IMG/VR virus record: IMGVR_UViG_3300036785_000357
Location: 1-24,617 of that record
Direction: 5' to 3' (one strand)
DNA length: 24,617 nt
Origin: a virus
The position numbers and the translations under genes are program-made. Under the pieces are notes generated by a model. That model made no database searches. It was not told the DNA's origin and saw nothing but the letters and a program-made list of their open reading frames with translations. Positions 1-7,406 of the stretch are shown piece by piece. Each line of letters opens with the position of its first letter. Positions within the stretch are counted from its first letter, which is position 1.

Positions 1-91
1 TGCCTACTCTAACACCGCCCCATTCCCAGCATTCATCGGGCTTGCTTATTTGAACTTTTGCCCAGAACCGCTCCGCAAGTGAAGGCATCAT
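1..91 (-). CDS. HNH-type endonuclease, N-terminal fragment (cut by window edge)
   Basis: Only the first 30 codons are inside the window. They read ATG-ATG then PSLAERFWAKVQISKPDE, followed by CWEWGGVRVG. The pattern FWxKV...CWxWxG is the usual opening of phage HNH or homing-type endonucleases, which cut DNA and often travel between phage genomes. The start at 91 overlaps the stop of the upstream DNA-binding gene as ATGA. An AAGGAG Shine-Dalgarno lies about 8 nt upstream, inside that gene. The HNH catalytic core would lie beyond the left edge, so the assignment rests on the N-terminal motif alone. It was recovered by reading the frame by hand, because the fragment is short. Confidence 0.6.
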   Translation of the reverse strand, partial: MMPSLAERFWAKVQISKPDECWEWGGVRVG

Positions 92-855
92 TGCCTTTGC
101 TCCTTCGCTTTCAACTCACGTATTCTGAGAGCCCGCACCCGCGCCGCATCAACCTGAGCATGTAGATGCTGCACGTACTCTTCAAATGCTTTCTTGCTGG
201 TCAGGCAGCCGAGCAAACCGCGGTGAGAATAGAGAAACATTTTCGCAGCTGCCTTGCCTGGGTCCATCGGCTCGTTGATCTTGGTATCGTAAGGCGAGGT
301 ACCATCACCAGCCGGCGGCTTGGAGCCGGGCATGGCGCGCTTCTTTGGCTTGATCACCGCCACGCCAGTCTCAGCGATCTCGCCTTCTTCCTGGCGTTTG
401 TCCTCAAGCTTCGCCTTCAGGCGCGAGGCCTGATTGTAGGAGATCCCGACGTCCGCCAGCGTAGGAGGCGGCGCTGGCTCGGAAACCCCTACTTCTGTGG
501 TAGGGGTTTTCGGAGGCCTGCCACCCTTGGCCTTCGGCATCTCCTCCAGGATCTCGGCCATCCGGAGCTCGGTTTTCTCGATCACCCGGTCGAGCACCTC
601 TTTCGCGTGCTTGTTGCGCCCGACCAGCTTTTTCAGCCGCTCGGCATCGACACGAATGAACTTGGCCTCGCCAATGGTGATGTCGATCTTGTCCAGGCTG
701 TAGACCGCTTGAGTGCTCCAGGTCTCGATATTGTTGAGCACCGCAACGTCATCGCTGCTGCGCACCGATACCGGCTTGGCCGGTTGCTGCTCGAACCGGG
801 TTGCGGCCTGGACACTTTTGGGGGCTGGTATTGGAAGGCGTTCTTTGGTAGGCAT
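88..855 (-). CDS. Phage DNA-binding protein with HTH after a KAKGGRPPK hinge
   Basis: 255 residues. Residues about 38-105 form a predicted helical stretch ending in AEILEEMPKAKGGRPPK. A Pro-rich hinge follows, then TLADVGISYNQASRLKAKLED, which reads as a helix-turn-helix. This order (helical region, KAKGGRP, short linker, HTH of the 'TLAdlGIs..qSsr' type) recurs in phage and plasmid proteins that accompany ParB-like or methyltransferase genes. It binds DNA by inference, and the target is unknown. The C-terminal third (DPGKAAAKMFLYSHRGLLGCL...) is not recognised. The start at 855 has an AAGGA about 10 nt upstream. It is the first gene after a hairpin that separates it from the head genes, so it may be transcribed separately. 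Confidence 0.6.
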   Translation of the reverse strand: MPTKERLPIPAPKSVQAATRFEQQPAKPVSVRSSDDVAVLNNIETWSTQAVYSLDKIDITIGEAKFIRVDAERLKKLVGRNKHAKEVLDRVIEKTELRMAEILEEMPKAKGGRPPKTPTTEVGVSEPAPPPTLADVGISYNQASRLKAKLEDKRQEEGEIAETGVAVIKPKKRAMPGSKPPAGDGTSPYDTKINEPMDPGKAAAKMFLYSHRGLLGCLTSKKAFEEYVQHLHAQVDAARVRALRIRELKAKEQRQ

Positions 856-860
856 CGGCA

Positions 861-892
861 GTGGTTCCTTTATTGGGCCGCTGTGGTTCCTT
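861..892 (-). repeat. Two direct copies of AAGGAACCAC ahead of the 855 gene
   Basis: The 10-mer AAGGAACCAC (minus strand) occurs at 883-892 and again at 861-870, 22 bp apart. The second copy supplies the Shine-Dalgarno for the gene starting at 855. The first may be a duplicated leader or a protein-binding repeat. The repeat is seen directly; its function is unknown. Confidence 0.5.
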
Positions 893-914
893 CTGGACAG
901 GTCGGAAACACCTT

Positions 915-948
915 AGGCCGGGCCTGCGTAACCGCACAAGCCCGGCCT
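915..948 (-). terminator. GC-rich hairpin after the 957-2501 gene, possible terminator
   Basis: AGGCCGGGC (915-923) pairs perfectly with GCCCGGCCT (940-948). An inner TGCG/CGCA stem lies inside the loop. On the minus strand it begins about 8 nt after the stop codon of the gene ending at 957, which is where a terminator belongs. The following bases (AAGGTGTTTCC) give only a weak U-tract. The plus-strand flank (TTCATCTTCT) is more T-rich, so it may act in both directions or only attenuate. Confidence 0.5.
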
Positions 949-956
949 TTCATCTT

Positions 957-2501
957 CTATTGGGTAGTCTGGGGAACCTGCTCGCCGCCTATTCCGGCAC
1001 GCTCCAGCATCGGCCCGGCCAGGCCGGCGCCACCAATCCCGTACAGCGGCCGCAATGCACGCACGAGTGCCTGCCGCACGACCTCCTCGCGCGGCGCACC
1101 AGTCAGAATATGCGTGCGCTCGGTCGCCAGATTGGGATGCCCGATCATCGGCCCCTCGTACACGTAACCCGGACCCTCCTTGCCGGCCTTCAGCCCCGCC
1201 CAGCCTACGCCCTGGAATTCCCGCGGGTCCGTGCCGGCTGTCTCAGCCTCCTGCCTCACCACGCGGCTCGCCGGCGAGTAGAACTTCGGGATGTTCTCGC
1301 CGGGCTTGATCGCGCCCATCATCTGCTCGTCGATCACCGGAAGCTTGTGCCCGAGAAATGCGTACATAAAATCATGCCGCTTCGGATTGCCAGGTCCGAA
1401 CGGTTCCATCCCGCCCTCAAGATACTTCTGAAACTGCTCCATATTGGAGCCCGCATAGCGTCCACCGACCGGTGGCGGGAACAGATAACTCGCCCCAGGG
1501 ATCTCCTGGCCGGTCTCCGCCATGTGCGTCGCATAATGCTGCATCATCAAGTTCGCCATTGGCGTCTGCCCGCCCGTGGTCGCCGCCATGCCGCCGGCAA
1601 ATCGCTGCGCGAACTTCTTGCGGCCCTCGGTCTCGCCGAGCTCCCTGATGTATTTGTCTTCCAGCTGCTTCATGAAATACCAATCTTCAGTGTTTGGCAT
1701 CTCAAGCCCGCGCTGATATCCGGCCTGAAGCCGCTGCCGTGATGCCGGCCCGCCATACAGCTCGTTGTACTTCGCGATCGTCGCCTCTTTCTCCGGGTCC
1801 GCCATGGTCGCCATGTTGTAGGGCGTCGGATAATTCCTCGGGTTCACATCCGCGCGCTGCTCAGGCGGAAAGTATGGCTCGAACCCTTCCTGCTTGAGTG
1901 CCGTCGTGACCTTGCTGCGATCGCGCGCGAATTCTTCGCTCTCCGGCGTCAATTTCTTGCTGCGGAAGGCCTTGCCCTCCGCGATCGCCTTCTCCTCCTG
2001 CTTCGGAGTAAGCCCCTCGATCACCGGACCCTCCTTGCCGCCCGGCAACTTGGTCACGAGCTTGCCGCGAGGATCGACCGGCGGATACTCGGTCGTATAT
2101 CTCTCCCACTTGCCAAACAGGCGCTTGAGCACCTCCGCGGCCTTGCTGGTACCCTTCTTGGCCGCACCCCCGCCCAATGCCGCGGCCTCGTCCGGCTCAA
2201 GCGCCAGGCCGCCGGCGCCGGCCAGCAGGCGCGCCCAGATCGGCAATGGGCTCGACGTCATGGAAACCAGCCCAGCCTCGGCAGGCGAGCCGCCGGTGGC
2301 GGCATTGATGCCGGCCATGGCCGGCCCGACACCGTAGGGAGCAAATTCAAGCCCGGTGCGCAGTGCGCTCTCCAGGCCGGGTGAATACGCACGCCCCCCT
2401 GGCGGCCGATCGCTTATTCTCCGTCGCAACGCCGCGCGCTCGAACGGGTCATCCGAGGCCGCGCTCAACGCGCCGTAGGCGAGCTCGGGCTCAACCGGCA
2501 T
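957..2501 (-). CDS. Large phage head-region protein of unknown function
   Basis: 514 residues. The N-terminus is low-complexity and Gly/Ala-rich (residues about 30-110, with GGSPAEAG and LLAGAGGLAL), followed by a charged linker. The C-terminal half is better ordered. It contains DWYFMKQLEDKYIRELGETEG, then FAGGMAATTGGQTPMANLMMQHY and HKLPVIDEQMMGAI. This arrangement (a 'WY...L...Y..ELG' helix, then 'AATTGGQTP..N') resembles uncharacterised C-terminal domains on large podovirus virion proteins. I cannot name the enzyme activity, if there is one. It overlaps the upstream gene by 11 nt, is the last gene of the head block and is followed by a hairpin. Candidate roles are an internal or ejected virion protein or a head-associated factor; both are inference. 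Confidence 0.7.
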   Translation of the reverse strand: MPVEPELAYGALSAASDDPFERAALRRRISDRPPGGRAYSPGLESALRTGLEFAPYGVGPAMAGINAATGGSPAEAGLVSMTSSPLPIWARLLAGAGGLALEPDEAAALGGGAAKKGTSKAAEVLKRLFGKWERYTTEYPPVDPRGKLVTKLPGGKEGPVIEGLTPKQEEKAIAEGKAFRSKKLTPESEEFARDRSKVTTALKQEGFEPYFPPEQRADVNPRNYPTPYNMATMADPEKEATIAKYNELYGGPASRQRLQAGYQRGLEMPNTEDWYFMKQLEDKYIRELGETEGRKKFAQRFAGGMAATTGGQTPMANLMMQHYATHMAETGQEIPGASYLFPPPVGGRYAGSNMEQFQKYLEGGMEPFGPGNPKRHDFMYAFLGHKLPVIDEQMMGAIKPGENIPKFYSPASRVVRQEAETAGTDPREFQGVGWAGLKAGKEGPGYVYEGPMIGHPNLATERTHILTGAPREEVVRQALVRALRPLYGIGGAGLAGPMLERAGIGGEQVPQTTQ

Positions 2502-3486
2502 TCTTTATCCCTGGCGGCTTGATCGAGCTCTGCATCTGCTTGAGCGTCTGCCCGATCGCATCAAGCGCCCGCTGCTTCGGATCCGCAAACAGACCGTCCT
2601 TGTCACCCAGCATGCTCTGTATCAGCATCGTCTGGAGGTACGGATTTGCGACCCCCAGCATGCCATTCGCCAGATCAGTATTTGGCGCAGGAGCGCTGCC
2701 GCCCGTGCCCGAGCTCGCAACGTTCGTGTTCATGCCGCTGCCGATCGGCGGTCCGCCCGTCCTCGCTACGATCGGAAAGCTGCTATCTTCCGGCGCATAG
2801 CCGTGCGACTGCGCCCAGCCTCGTGACCATCCCTCCTGGCCAAACCGCTCGCCCTTCGGGCCAACCTGCAGCGTGATCGGACCACCGCTAAACCCGACAT
2901 AGCGTCCGGTCTGGGGATCGATGCTCGCATTGCCGGTGGGATATTTGCCCACATTGCTCCCGCCGATCACATCGTTCAGCATATTGTTGTAATAATCCGT
3001 CTGATCCGGCGTCAGGCTCATATGCGCAGCGCGGAATTGCGTGATCTCCGGGAAATACTTGCCCAGCGCCTGATTACCCGTCTGCTGGGCCAGCGCGCGA
3101 CGCTCCGCCGTGCTCGCCAGCATGGTCTCGATCGGCACCCCCAGCGCATTGGCGCCGTTGATGATCTCCTCCATGAAGGCTTGCTGCGCCGCCGCACCGC
3201 CGGTCTCCTCCTCGGCGTGCGTGAAACGAAACAGCTTGTCACGCACCGCGGGCGTCAGCTGCTCCTCGTAACCAACGCGCCAGCCGAGCGGGATGGCAAA
3301 ATCATTCTCGTCCTGGCCGGCGCCCGGCATGCTCGCCGGCTGTGCGCTCGTCGCGGTCGCGCTCGTCTGCTGCGTCGGCTGGCCAAACCGCTCAAGCATC
3401 TGCTGCCCGAGCTTCTGCTTCGCCAGCTGCAGCGCCAGCTGGTCATTCTGCTGCAGATAATCCTGATCGCTATCGCCGTTCGCCAT
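2491..3486 (-). CDS. Gln-rich head-region protein, possible internal or ejection protein
   Basis: 331 residues from the ATG at 3486, which has GGAG 8 nt upstream. The reading frame is open further upstream, but that part overlaps the preceding gene. Residues 8-40 are Gln-rich and amphipathic (DYLQQNDQLALQLAKQKL) and match a segment of the preceding small protein. A Thr/Ala/Ser-rich linker leads to a central region (VRDKLFRFTHAEEETGG...LGVPIETMLAS), then a Gly-rich segment with a WSRGWAQSHGYAPE stretch and a helical tail. No enzymatic motif is recognised. Its position after small virion-type genes and before the 514-residue protein fits a structural or ejected protein, as in P22-like podoviruses where such proteins are Gln/Ala-rich. 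That role is inferred. Confidence 0.65.
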   Translation of the reverse strand: MANGDSDQDYLQQNDQLALQLAKQKLGQQMLERFGQPTQQTSATATSAQPASMPGAGQDENDFAIPLGWRVGYEEQLTPAVRDKLFRFTHAEEETGGAAAQQAFMEEIINGANALGVPIETMLASTAERRALAQQTGNQALGKYFPEITQFRAAHMSLTPDQTDYYNNMLNDVIGGSNVGKYPTGNASIDPQTGRYVGFSGGPITLQVGPKGERFGQEGWSRGWAQSHGYAPEDSSFPIVARTGGPPIGSGMNTNVASSGTGGSAPAPNTDLANGMLGVANPYLQTMLIQSMLGDKDGLFADPKQRALDAIGQTLKQMQSSIKPPGIKNAG

Positions 3487-3487
3487 A

Positions 3488-3769
3488 TCAGCGCTCCGTC
3501 GAGCGACTGAATTGTTGTTGCTGCAGTCCCTGCCGCAGCCGCTGCAAAGCCATCTGCCTCGCAAACTGGTCGTTCTCCTGCACGTACGGATCGACACCGC
3601 CTTGTTGCTGCTGCTGGCGCATAAAGTCCTTGTAGCGCGTGGTGCGCTGCACCGGGAAAAGCAAGTCACCAGAATAAGCGTGAGCAAATTGATTGATCAT
3701 ATTTCCCGCCCCACCCGTGGCCAGATCGAGCGCCTGCTGCGCCATCTTTCGATAGTCGAGATCAGCCAT
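3488..3769 (-). CDS. Small Gln-rich virion-type protein carrying two shared motifs
   Basis: 93 residues. The first 20 residues (MADLDYRKMAQQALDLATGG) share a pattern with the N-termini of the proteins at 4207-4542 and 4558-4890. Residues 62-78 (YVQENDQFARQMALQRL) match residues 10-26 of the next protein, 10 identities in 17. A QQQQQ run (residues 52-56) separates the two halves. The start ATG immediately follows the TAG of the preceding gene, and GAGG lies about 11 nt upstream. Function is unknown. The two motifs suggest a set of proteins that use common docking sites in the virion, which is inference. Confidence 0.65.
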   Translation of the reverse strand: MADLDYRKMAQQALDLATGGAGNMINQFAHAYSGDLLFPVQRTTRYKDFMRQQQQQGGVDPYVQENDQFARQMALQRLRQGLQQQQFSRSTER

Positions 3770-3967
3770 CTACAAAAGAACCTCACCTGTCTCTTTATCC
3801 AGCGCGTAGACGTGCTCGTATTTTGAAATCAGCTCCCTGCTGCCACGCTCGCCCTTCAGTCGCTTTTCCCTGGCAGCAGCCACAATATCCAGTGGATTGC
3901 TGTCGACCTGGCAAATTTCGGTCTCGCCGTTCTGGCCGTAAGGCCGGCCCATGATGCGGTATCTCAT
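3770..3967 (-). CDS. Small hypothetical protein
   Basis: 65 residues beginning MRYRIMGRPYGQNGE and ending YALDKETGEVLL. The start at 3967 was chosen because GGAGG lies 5 nt upstream. An alternative ATG at 3988 overlaps the preceding stop as ATGA and would add seven residues. No family is recognised. The C-terminal EHVYALDKETGEVLL reads like a short beta-hairpin. It lies between small head-region genes and is probably co-translated with them. Confidence 0.6.
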   Translation of the reverse strand: MRYRIMGRPYGQNGETEICQVDSNPLDIVAAAREKRLKGERGSRELISKYEHVYALDKETGEVLL

Positions 3968-3984
3968 CAAAGCCTCCATCTCAT

Positions 3985-4203
3985 TCATGCGGCTCGCCAT
4001 GCCTTGATGGCAGCGAGCAGTTCGTAAAAGGGCACTTGGATTGATCCGCTGTGTTTTTCGCCTTCGACAGACAGACGGACGCTCGTGTCCTGCGGGTAAT
4101 TCATCGCCGCCAGCATGCACAAGGCCTCGATCACTTCCATAGCCTTCCTTGTGCTTTCACTTTTTGCTGGTTTTTGTTCATCCAAGAGCTGTTGCTCTGG
4201 CAT
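3985..4203 (-). CDS. Small hypothetical protein
   Basis: 72 residues. The acidic/basic N-terminus (MPEQQLLDEQKPAKSES) is followed by a helix (STRKAMEVIEALCMLAAM) and a short beta-like segment (SVRLSVEGEKHSGSIQVPF). GAGGTG lies 4 nt before the ATG, and the gene starts 3 nt after the preceding stop. No family is recognised. The compact alpha-beta pattern suggests a small folded accessory protein. Confidence 0.6.
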   Translation of the reverse strand: MPEQQLLDEQKPAKSESTRKAMEVIEALCMLAAMNYPQDTSVRLSVEGEKHSGSIQVPFYELLAAIKAWRAA

Positions 4204-4206
4204 CGC

Positions 4207-4542
4207 TCACCTCAGAAATTGCCATGCGGCCATCAGATCGTCCCCCATGGAGCGCTGTGGTTGTTGCATTGTTTGATCGGTCTGCCGCGGAGCAGTAAAG
4301 AATTGCAACGGGATCTCCCCTTTGCCGCCGGCCATGCCGTAATTCTGGCTCATGACCGACCTCGGATCAAACATGTAATCGCCGGCGCGACGGTTCTGAG
4401 CACGATAGGCGTTGAGCCTGCTCATCGGATCGCCACGCTTGCCCACACTAGACGAAAGAATATCGACGGGGGACGTCATGACAGGCGCTGCCGTCATCTC
4501 CAGCAGCGTCTTCGCCAACTCGCGGTAATTCGGTTCAGGCAT
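4207..4542 (-). CDS. Small virion-type protein sharing an N-terminal motif with neighbours
   Basis: 111 residues. Residues 1-20 (MPEPNYRELAKTLLEMTAAP) align with the N-termini of the proteins at 4558-4890 and 3488-3769 as Y-x-x-(M/L)-A-x-x-x-L-(D/E)-(L/M)-(T/A). The rest (SMSRLNAYRAQNRRAGDYMF-type segments, several Met and Gln) has no recognisable domain. A strong AGGAGAGGA precedes the ATG by about 9 nt. It is probably a minor head or cargo protein, inferred from position. Confidence 0.65.
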   Translation of the reverse strand: MPEPNYRELAKTLLEMTAAPVMTSPVDILSSSVGKRGDPMSRLNAYRAQNRRAGDYMFDPRSVMSQNYGMAGGKGEIPLQFFTAPRQTDQTMQQPQRSMGDDLMAAWQFLR

Positions 4543-4557
4543 GTCCGTTATCCTCTC

Positions 4558-4890
4558 CTAAAACCCCCATCTCATTCCACCGACCAGCCGCTTGTCGGCA
4601 TCCCGCAGCATCGGCGCCACACCACCATAAGCCCCCGGCGATGCCCACGGCAGCACGTGGCCCTGCACGAACGCCTGCCCGCTGCCCACCGGGAGCTCGG
4701 CACCGCCCTGCATCATCCCGAGCCCGAGCGGCCAGCCAGGGCCGAGCCCACTCTGGGTCGACAGGTTATATCGCGCCGGACCGTTTTCCTCGAACCGCCG
4801 GCTCCGGTCCACCTTCACCGCGCCGTTGCCCTGCGGCGGCGTCGTCAAGTCGAGCATCTTGCGCGCCATGCTCGCGTAGTCGTCTGGCAT
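4558..4890 (-). CDS. Small Gly/Met-rich virion-type protein with the shared N-terminal motif
   Basis: 110 residues. It begins MPDDYASMARKMLDLTTPPQ, the clearest version of the motif shared by three genes in this block. The remainder is Gly/Pro-rich and low in predicted regular structure (GLGPGWPLGLGMMQGG, PWASPGAYGG). AAGG lies just before the ATG. The reading frame overlaps the GTG-started ORF at 4766-4954 by 125 bp. No enzymatic motif was seen. Confidence 0.65.
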   Translation of the reverse strand: MPDDYASMARKMLDLTTPPQGNGAVKVDRSRRFEENGPARYNLSTQSGLGPGWPLGLGMMQGGAELPVGSGQAFVQGHVLPWASPGAYGGVAPMLRDADKRLVGGMRWGF

Positions 4891-4954
4891 TTTCCTTCGC
4901 CCTCGCCTTTGCCTGCCTTTTGATCTGCTGCCAGAGCTTCTTGTCGATCCTCAC
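4766..4954 (-). CDS. Possible small basic protein overlapping its neighbour
   Basis: 62 codons starting with GTG at 4954, overlapping the preceding stop as GTGA, the same coupling seen elsewhere in this genome. The first 30 residues (VRIDKKLWQQIKRQAKARAK...) form a basic amphipathic helix. The remainder (GAQDARLDDAAAGQRRGEGG...) overlaps the 4558-4890 gene and looks like out-of-frame composition. It may be real with an unselected tail. If it is not translated, it is simply the spacer that carries the next Shine-Dalgarno. Confidence 0.4.
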   Translation of the reverse strand: MRIDKKLWQQIKRQAKARAKENARRLREHGAQDARLDDAAAGQRRGEGGPEPAVRGKRSGAI

Positions 4955-5274
4955 GTATCGTCACTCTCGCCCGACATGTGCCCGCGCAGCGCAATCCCGA
5001 CCGCGCTCTTGAGGCTCTTGTGCTCGGTCAGATGTTTGGCCACCCGCAGCGCCAAACCGTGCTGCCCACGCATCCGCAGCCGCTCGATGTGCGCGAGCTC
5101 CTCCTGGCTGAAATTGTCCGTACTGACCGGGCGCCCAACACTCCTCCTCGCCTCACCCCGCTCGCTGCCCTCGATCACCGGCGCCTCCGGATCCCGTCCG
5201 GGCGGGGCCAGTTCGTTCCGCAGCGCATGCGACTGATCGTAGAAGCGTTCCTGTAGATCACGCGGTGCTGGCAT
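4951..5274 (-). CDS. Hypothetical protein next to portal
   Basis: 107 residues, hydrophilic, with strong AAGGAGAG 4-5 nt before the ATG. The first 60 residues are charged and Pro-containing. Residues about 60-95 look helical (FSQEELAHIERLRMRGQHGLALRVAKHLTEHKSL in two pieces). The immediate position after portal is where many phages place a scaffold or head-assembly factor, but the protein is short for a scaffold and I do not recognise it. Confidence 0.6.
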   Translation of the reverse strand: MPAPRDLQERFYDQSHALRNELAPPGRDPEAPVIEGSERGEARRSVGRPVSTDNFSQEELAHIERLRMRGQHGLALRVAKHLTEHKSLKSAVGIALRGHMSGESDDT

Positions 5275-5292
5275 GGTGCTCTCCTTTTGTTG

Positions 5293-7395
5293 TTACCCGA
5301 TGTTACCAGGTCCGAGCGGTGGTGCTGGCCCGGCCGGCGCGCCCGCAACCATGTCAATGCCGCCACCCAGCGATCCAGGCGGAGGCGGTGGAGGCGGCAT
5401 CGCGCCAGAAGCTCCACCAGGAGCGCCACCTCCCGGCGGAGGCATTGGTGGTGGACCACCGGGAGGCGCGCCCATCTGCGGCGCGGGTGCAGGCGCGCCG
5501 CCTGTCCCTTCCAACTGATTTGCCAGCCCGAGCACATGCGGCTCCATCGGCATGGTCACCGGCGTGAACGCAGTCGCCACCTTGCTCATCGCATCGGCGA
5601 TATTCTTCGCCACCACGCTCTTGGTCTGTGCGACCTTGGCAGCCTCGCCCTCGACCGCAATGCCCTTCAGCTGCTCCTTCTTTGGGTCGGGCTGCGCTGC
5701 CGCATCCATCCGCTGCAGCCACTTCTTCTTGATCCGCGCCGGGATAGGGGAGAGCTCGATCAGCAGCGCCGGCGGCACTTGTGCCCCGCGGCTCGCCAGC
5801 GTCCCCAGCGTGTCGAACGTGTCCTGCATCATGTTGATGGTGTCCGCACCCTCGTCGATGATGATGTCCACGTCGATGGCCGCGATCGAATTCACAGTCT
5901 GCGGCATCATGGTCGTCGGATCAAACCGCAATCCATTTATCTGCACCAGCTGCTGCTCGTCATCCGGATCAGTCACCCGGATCCAGCGTTCCAGTGTCCA
6001 GTGTTTCTTTACACTCGCAAACACCGCGCGATACACCCGCAGCTTCCAATCCTTGTACTCGATGATGTACGGCCCGAGCTCCGCAATTCCGGCCTGCTGC
6101 AAGAGCGCGATCGCGCGCCCGCTGCGGCCCTCGACACCGCCCTGGCCGAGCAGCGCCGGGTTCGGGCCAAAGTTCTCGATCTCGGTTTTCGCGTCTTCCA
6201 GAAATTTGATCTGGCCTTCCATGTCGGCAAGCGCCCGCTGGTCGTCGAATTCGGGCTTTTCCGCATCCCACTCGATGATGCCGTCCGGCTTGAGCAGCTC
6301 CTGCCGCACCTGATTGATGTCGAGCGTGCCGCGGCGCACGAATGTCCGCCGCGTGTTGAGGAGATGCAGCGCCTTGCTGTAGCGATGATTGATCTCGTCC
6401 TGAATGTCTTTCATGTCGCGCACGAACCCGTAGCGATCGCCATCCGGATCCACCGTCGCAGAAAACATCAGGAATTTGCTGATGGTCTGACCGTCCGTAT
6501 CAACAAACGGCGAGACGCCCTCCATCAGGATCGTATTGTATGAGAACAGCGCCCAGCACCATTGGCCATTACGGAAATACCAGATGTCGACCAGCCGCAC
6601 GCGCTTACGGGTCGCATCCATCCACCGAATTGCACGCTCACCGTCCTCGGAGTAGATCGAGCCAGTGTCAGTCGATGACACGCTTTCCAGGTCCGGCCAC
6701 TTCTCCATAGGTGTGAATTGCTTCGCGATCTCGATATCAGCCCACTTGGCCGTGCCCTGATACAAGCAGTCGCTGAAGTCGGGGAGGTAGGAGCGTGGAT
6801 CATAAAACCCCGTGTCGGTCTGGACCTGCAGCAGCGTGATGTCGCAGTCGCCCTGTGCCGTTTGCTTGAGGCCCAGCTCGATAGCGCCTATGCCTTCACG
6901 CGCGGCATCCGATGCGATCTTGCTGCTCAAGGTTTCCCAACGATTAGCATCGAGCACATAGCGGATGACTGCGGTCGCGAGGTCCGCCTGCTCCTCACTC
7001 TGCGGCGTGCGCGGGTAACATTTCGGATCCTGGCGCAATCTCTCGACGAGACCAACGACAGCGTTGATCTTCCGTTTGATGCGATTGCGGGTAACCTTCG
7101 GCTGATTACGGAGCTTGAGCTTCTTTAATTCGTCGGCGGTCCACTGATCGCCGGCAAAGTAGCGACGTGCCTGCCGCTTCTCGGCGATCTCCCACACCTT
7201 GACCATCAGATAGTTTTCGTACATCCGACGCAACTCGGCGACCGGCAGGAACGCATCTACATACGCCGTCCCGAACTTGTCTTCCTGCTGCGATAGATCG
7301 CGCTGGCCGCTGTCGAGCTTCCGATCGGGCTGCCCAGTCCCAAGCTGTGACCAGACCGGCGACCTGCCGTAATCGGAGCCGACCGACATCGCCAT
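5293..7395 (-). CDS. Portal protein, P22-type
   Basis: 700 residues, the usual size for P22-like portals. The portal forms the dodecameric ring at one head vertex through which DNA enters and leaves. Recognisable segments are MYENYLMVKVWEIAEKRQARRYFAGDQW (helical N-terminus, residues about 58-85), PKVTRNRIKRKINAVVGLVE, AREGIGAIELGLK, RYGFVRDMKDIQDEINHRYSKALHLLNTRR, and GRSGRAIALLQQAGIAELGPYIIEY near residue 410. The last 80 residues are a Pro/Gly-rich tail in place of the long helical barrel of P22. AAGGAG lies 7 nt before the ATG. It follows TerL with one small gene between. Confidence 0.85.
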   Translation of the reverse strand: MAMSVGSDYGRSPVWSQLGTGQPDRKLDSGQRDLSQQEDKFGTAYVDAFLPVAELRRMYENYLMVKVWEIAEKRQARRYFAGDQWTADELKKLKLRNQPKVTRNRIKRKINAVVGLVERLRQDPKCYPRTPQSEEQADLATAVIRYVLDANRWETLSSKIASDAAREGIGAIELGLKQTAQGDCDITLLQVQTDTGFYDPRSYLPDFSDCLYQGTAKWADIEIAKQFTPMEKWPDLESVSSTDTGSIYSEDGERAIRWMDATRKRVRLVDIWYFRNGQWCWALFSYNTILMEGVSPFVDTDGQTISKFLMFSATVDPDGDRYGFVRDMKDIQDEINHRYSKALHLLNTRRTFVRRGTLDINQVRQELLKPDGIIEWDAEKPEFDDQRALADMEGQIKFLEDAKTEIENFGPNPALLGQGGVEGRSGRAIALLQQAGIAELGPYIIEYKDWKLRVYRAVFASVKKHWTLERWIRVTDPDDEQQLVQINGLRFDPTTMMPQTVNSIAAIDVDIIIDEGADTINMMQDTFDTLGTLASRGAQVPPALLIELSPIPARIKKKWLQRMDAAAQPDPKKEQLKGIAVEGEAAKVAQTKSVVAKNIADAMSKVATAFTPVTMPMEPHVLGLANQLEGTGGAPAPAPQMGAPPGGPPPMPPPGGGAPGGASGAMPPPPPPPGSLGGGIDMVAGAPAGPAPPLGPGNIG

Positions 7396-7406
7396 GGCGC
7401 GCTCCT

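Noticed and set aside
5287-6543. 418-codon plus-strand open frame
   Set aside because: It is the antisense of the portal gene, rich in Arg/His/Leu as GC-rich shadows are, and has no family-like motif.
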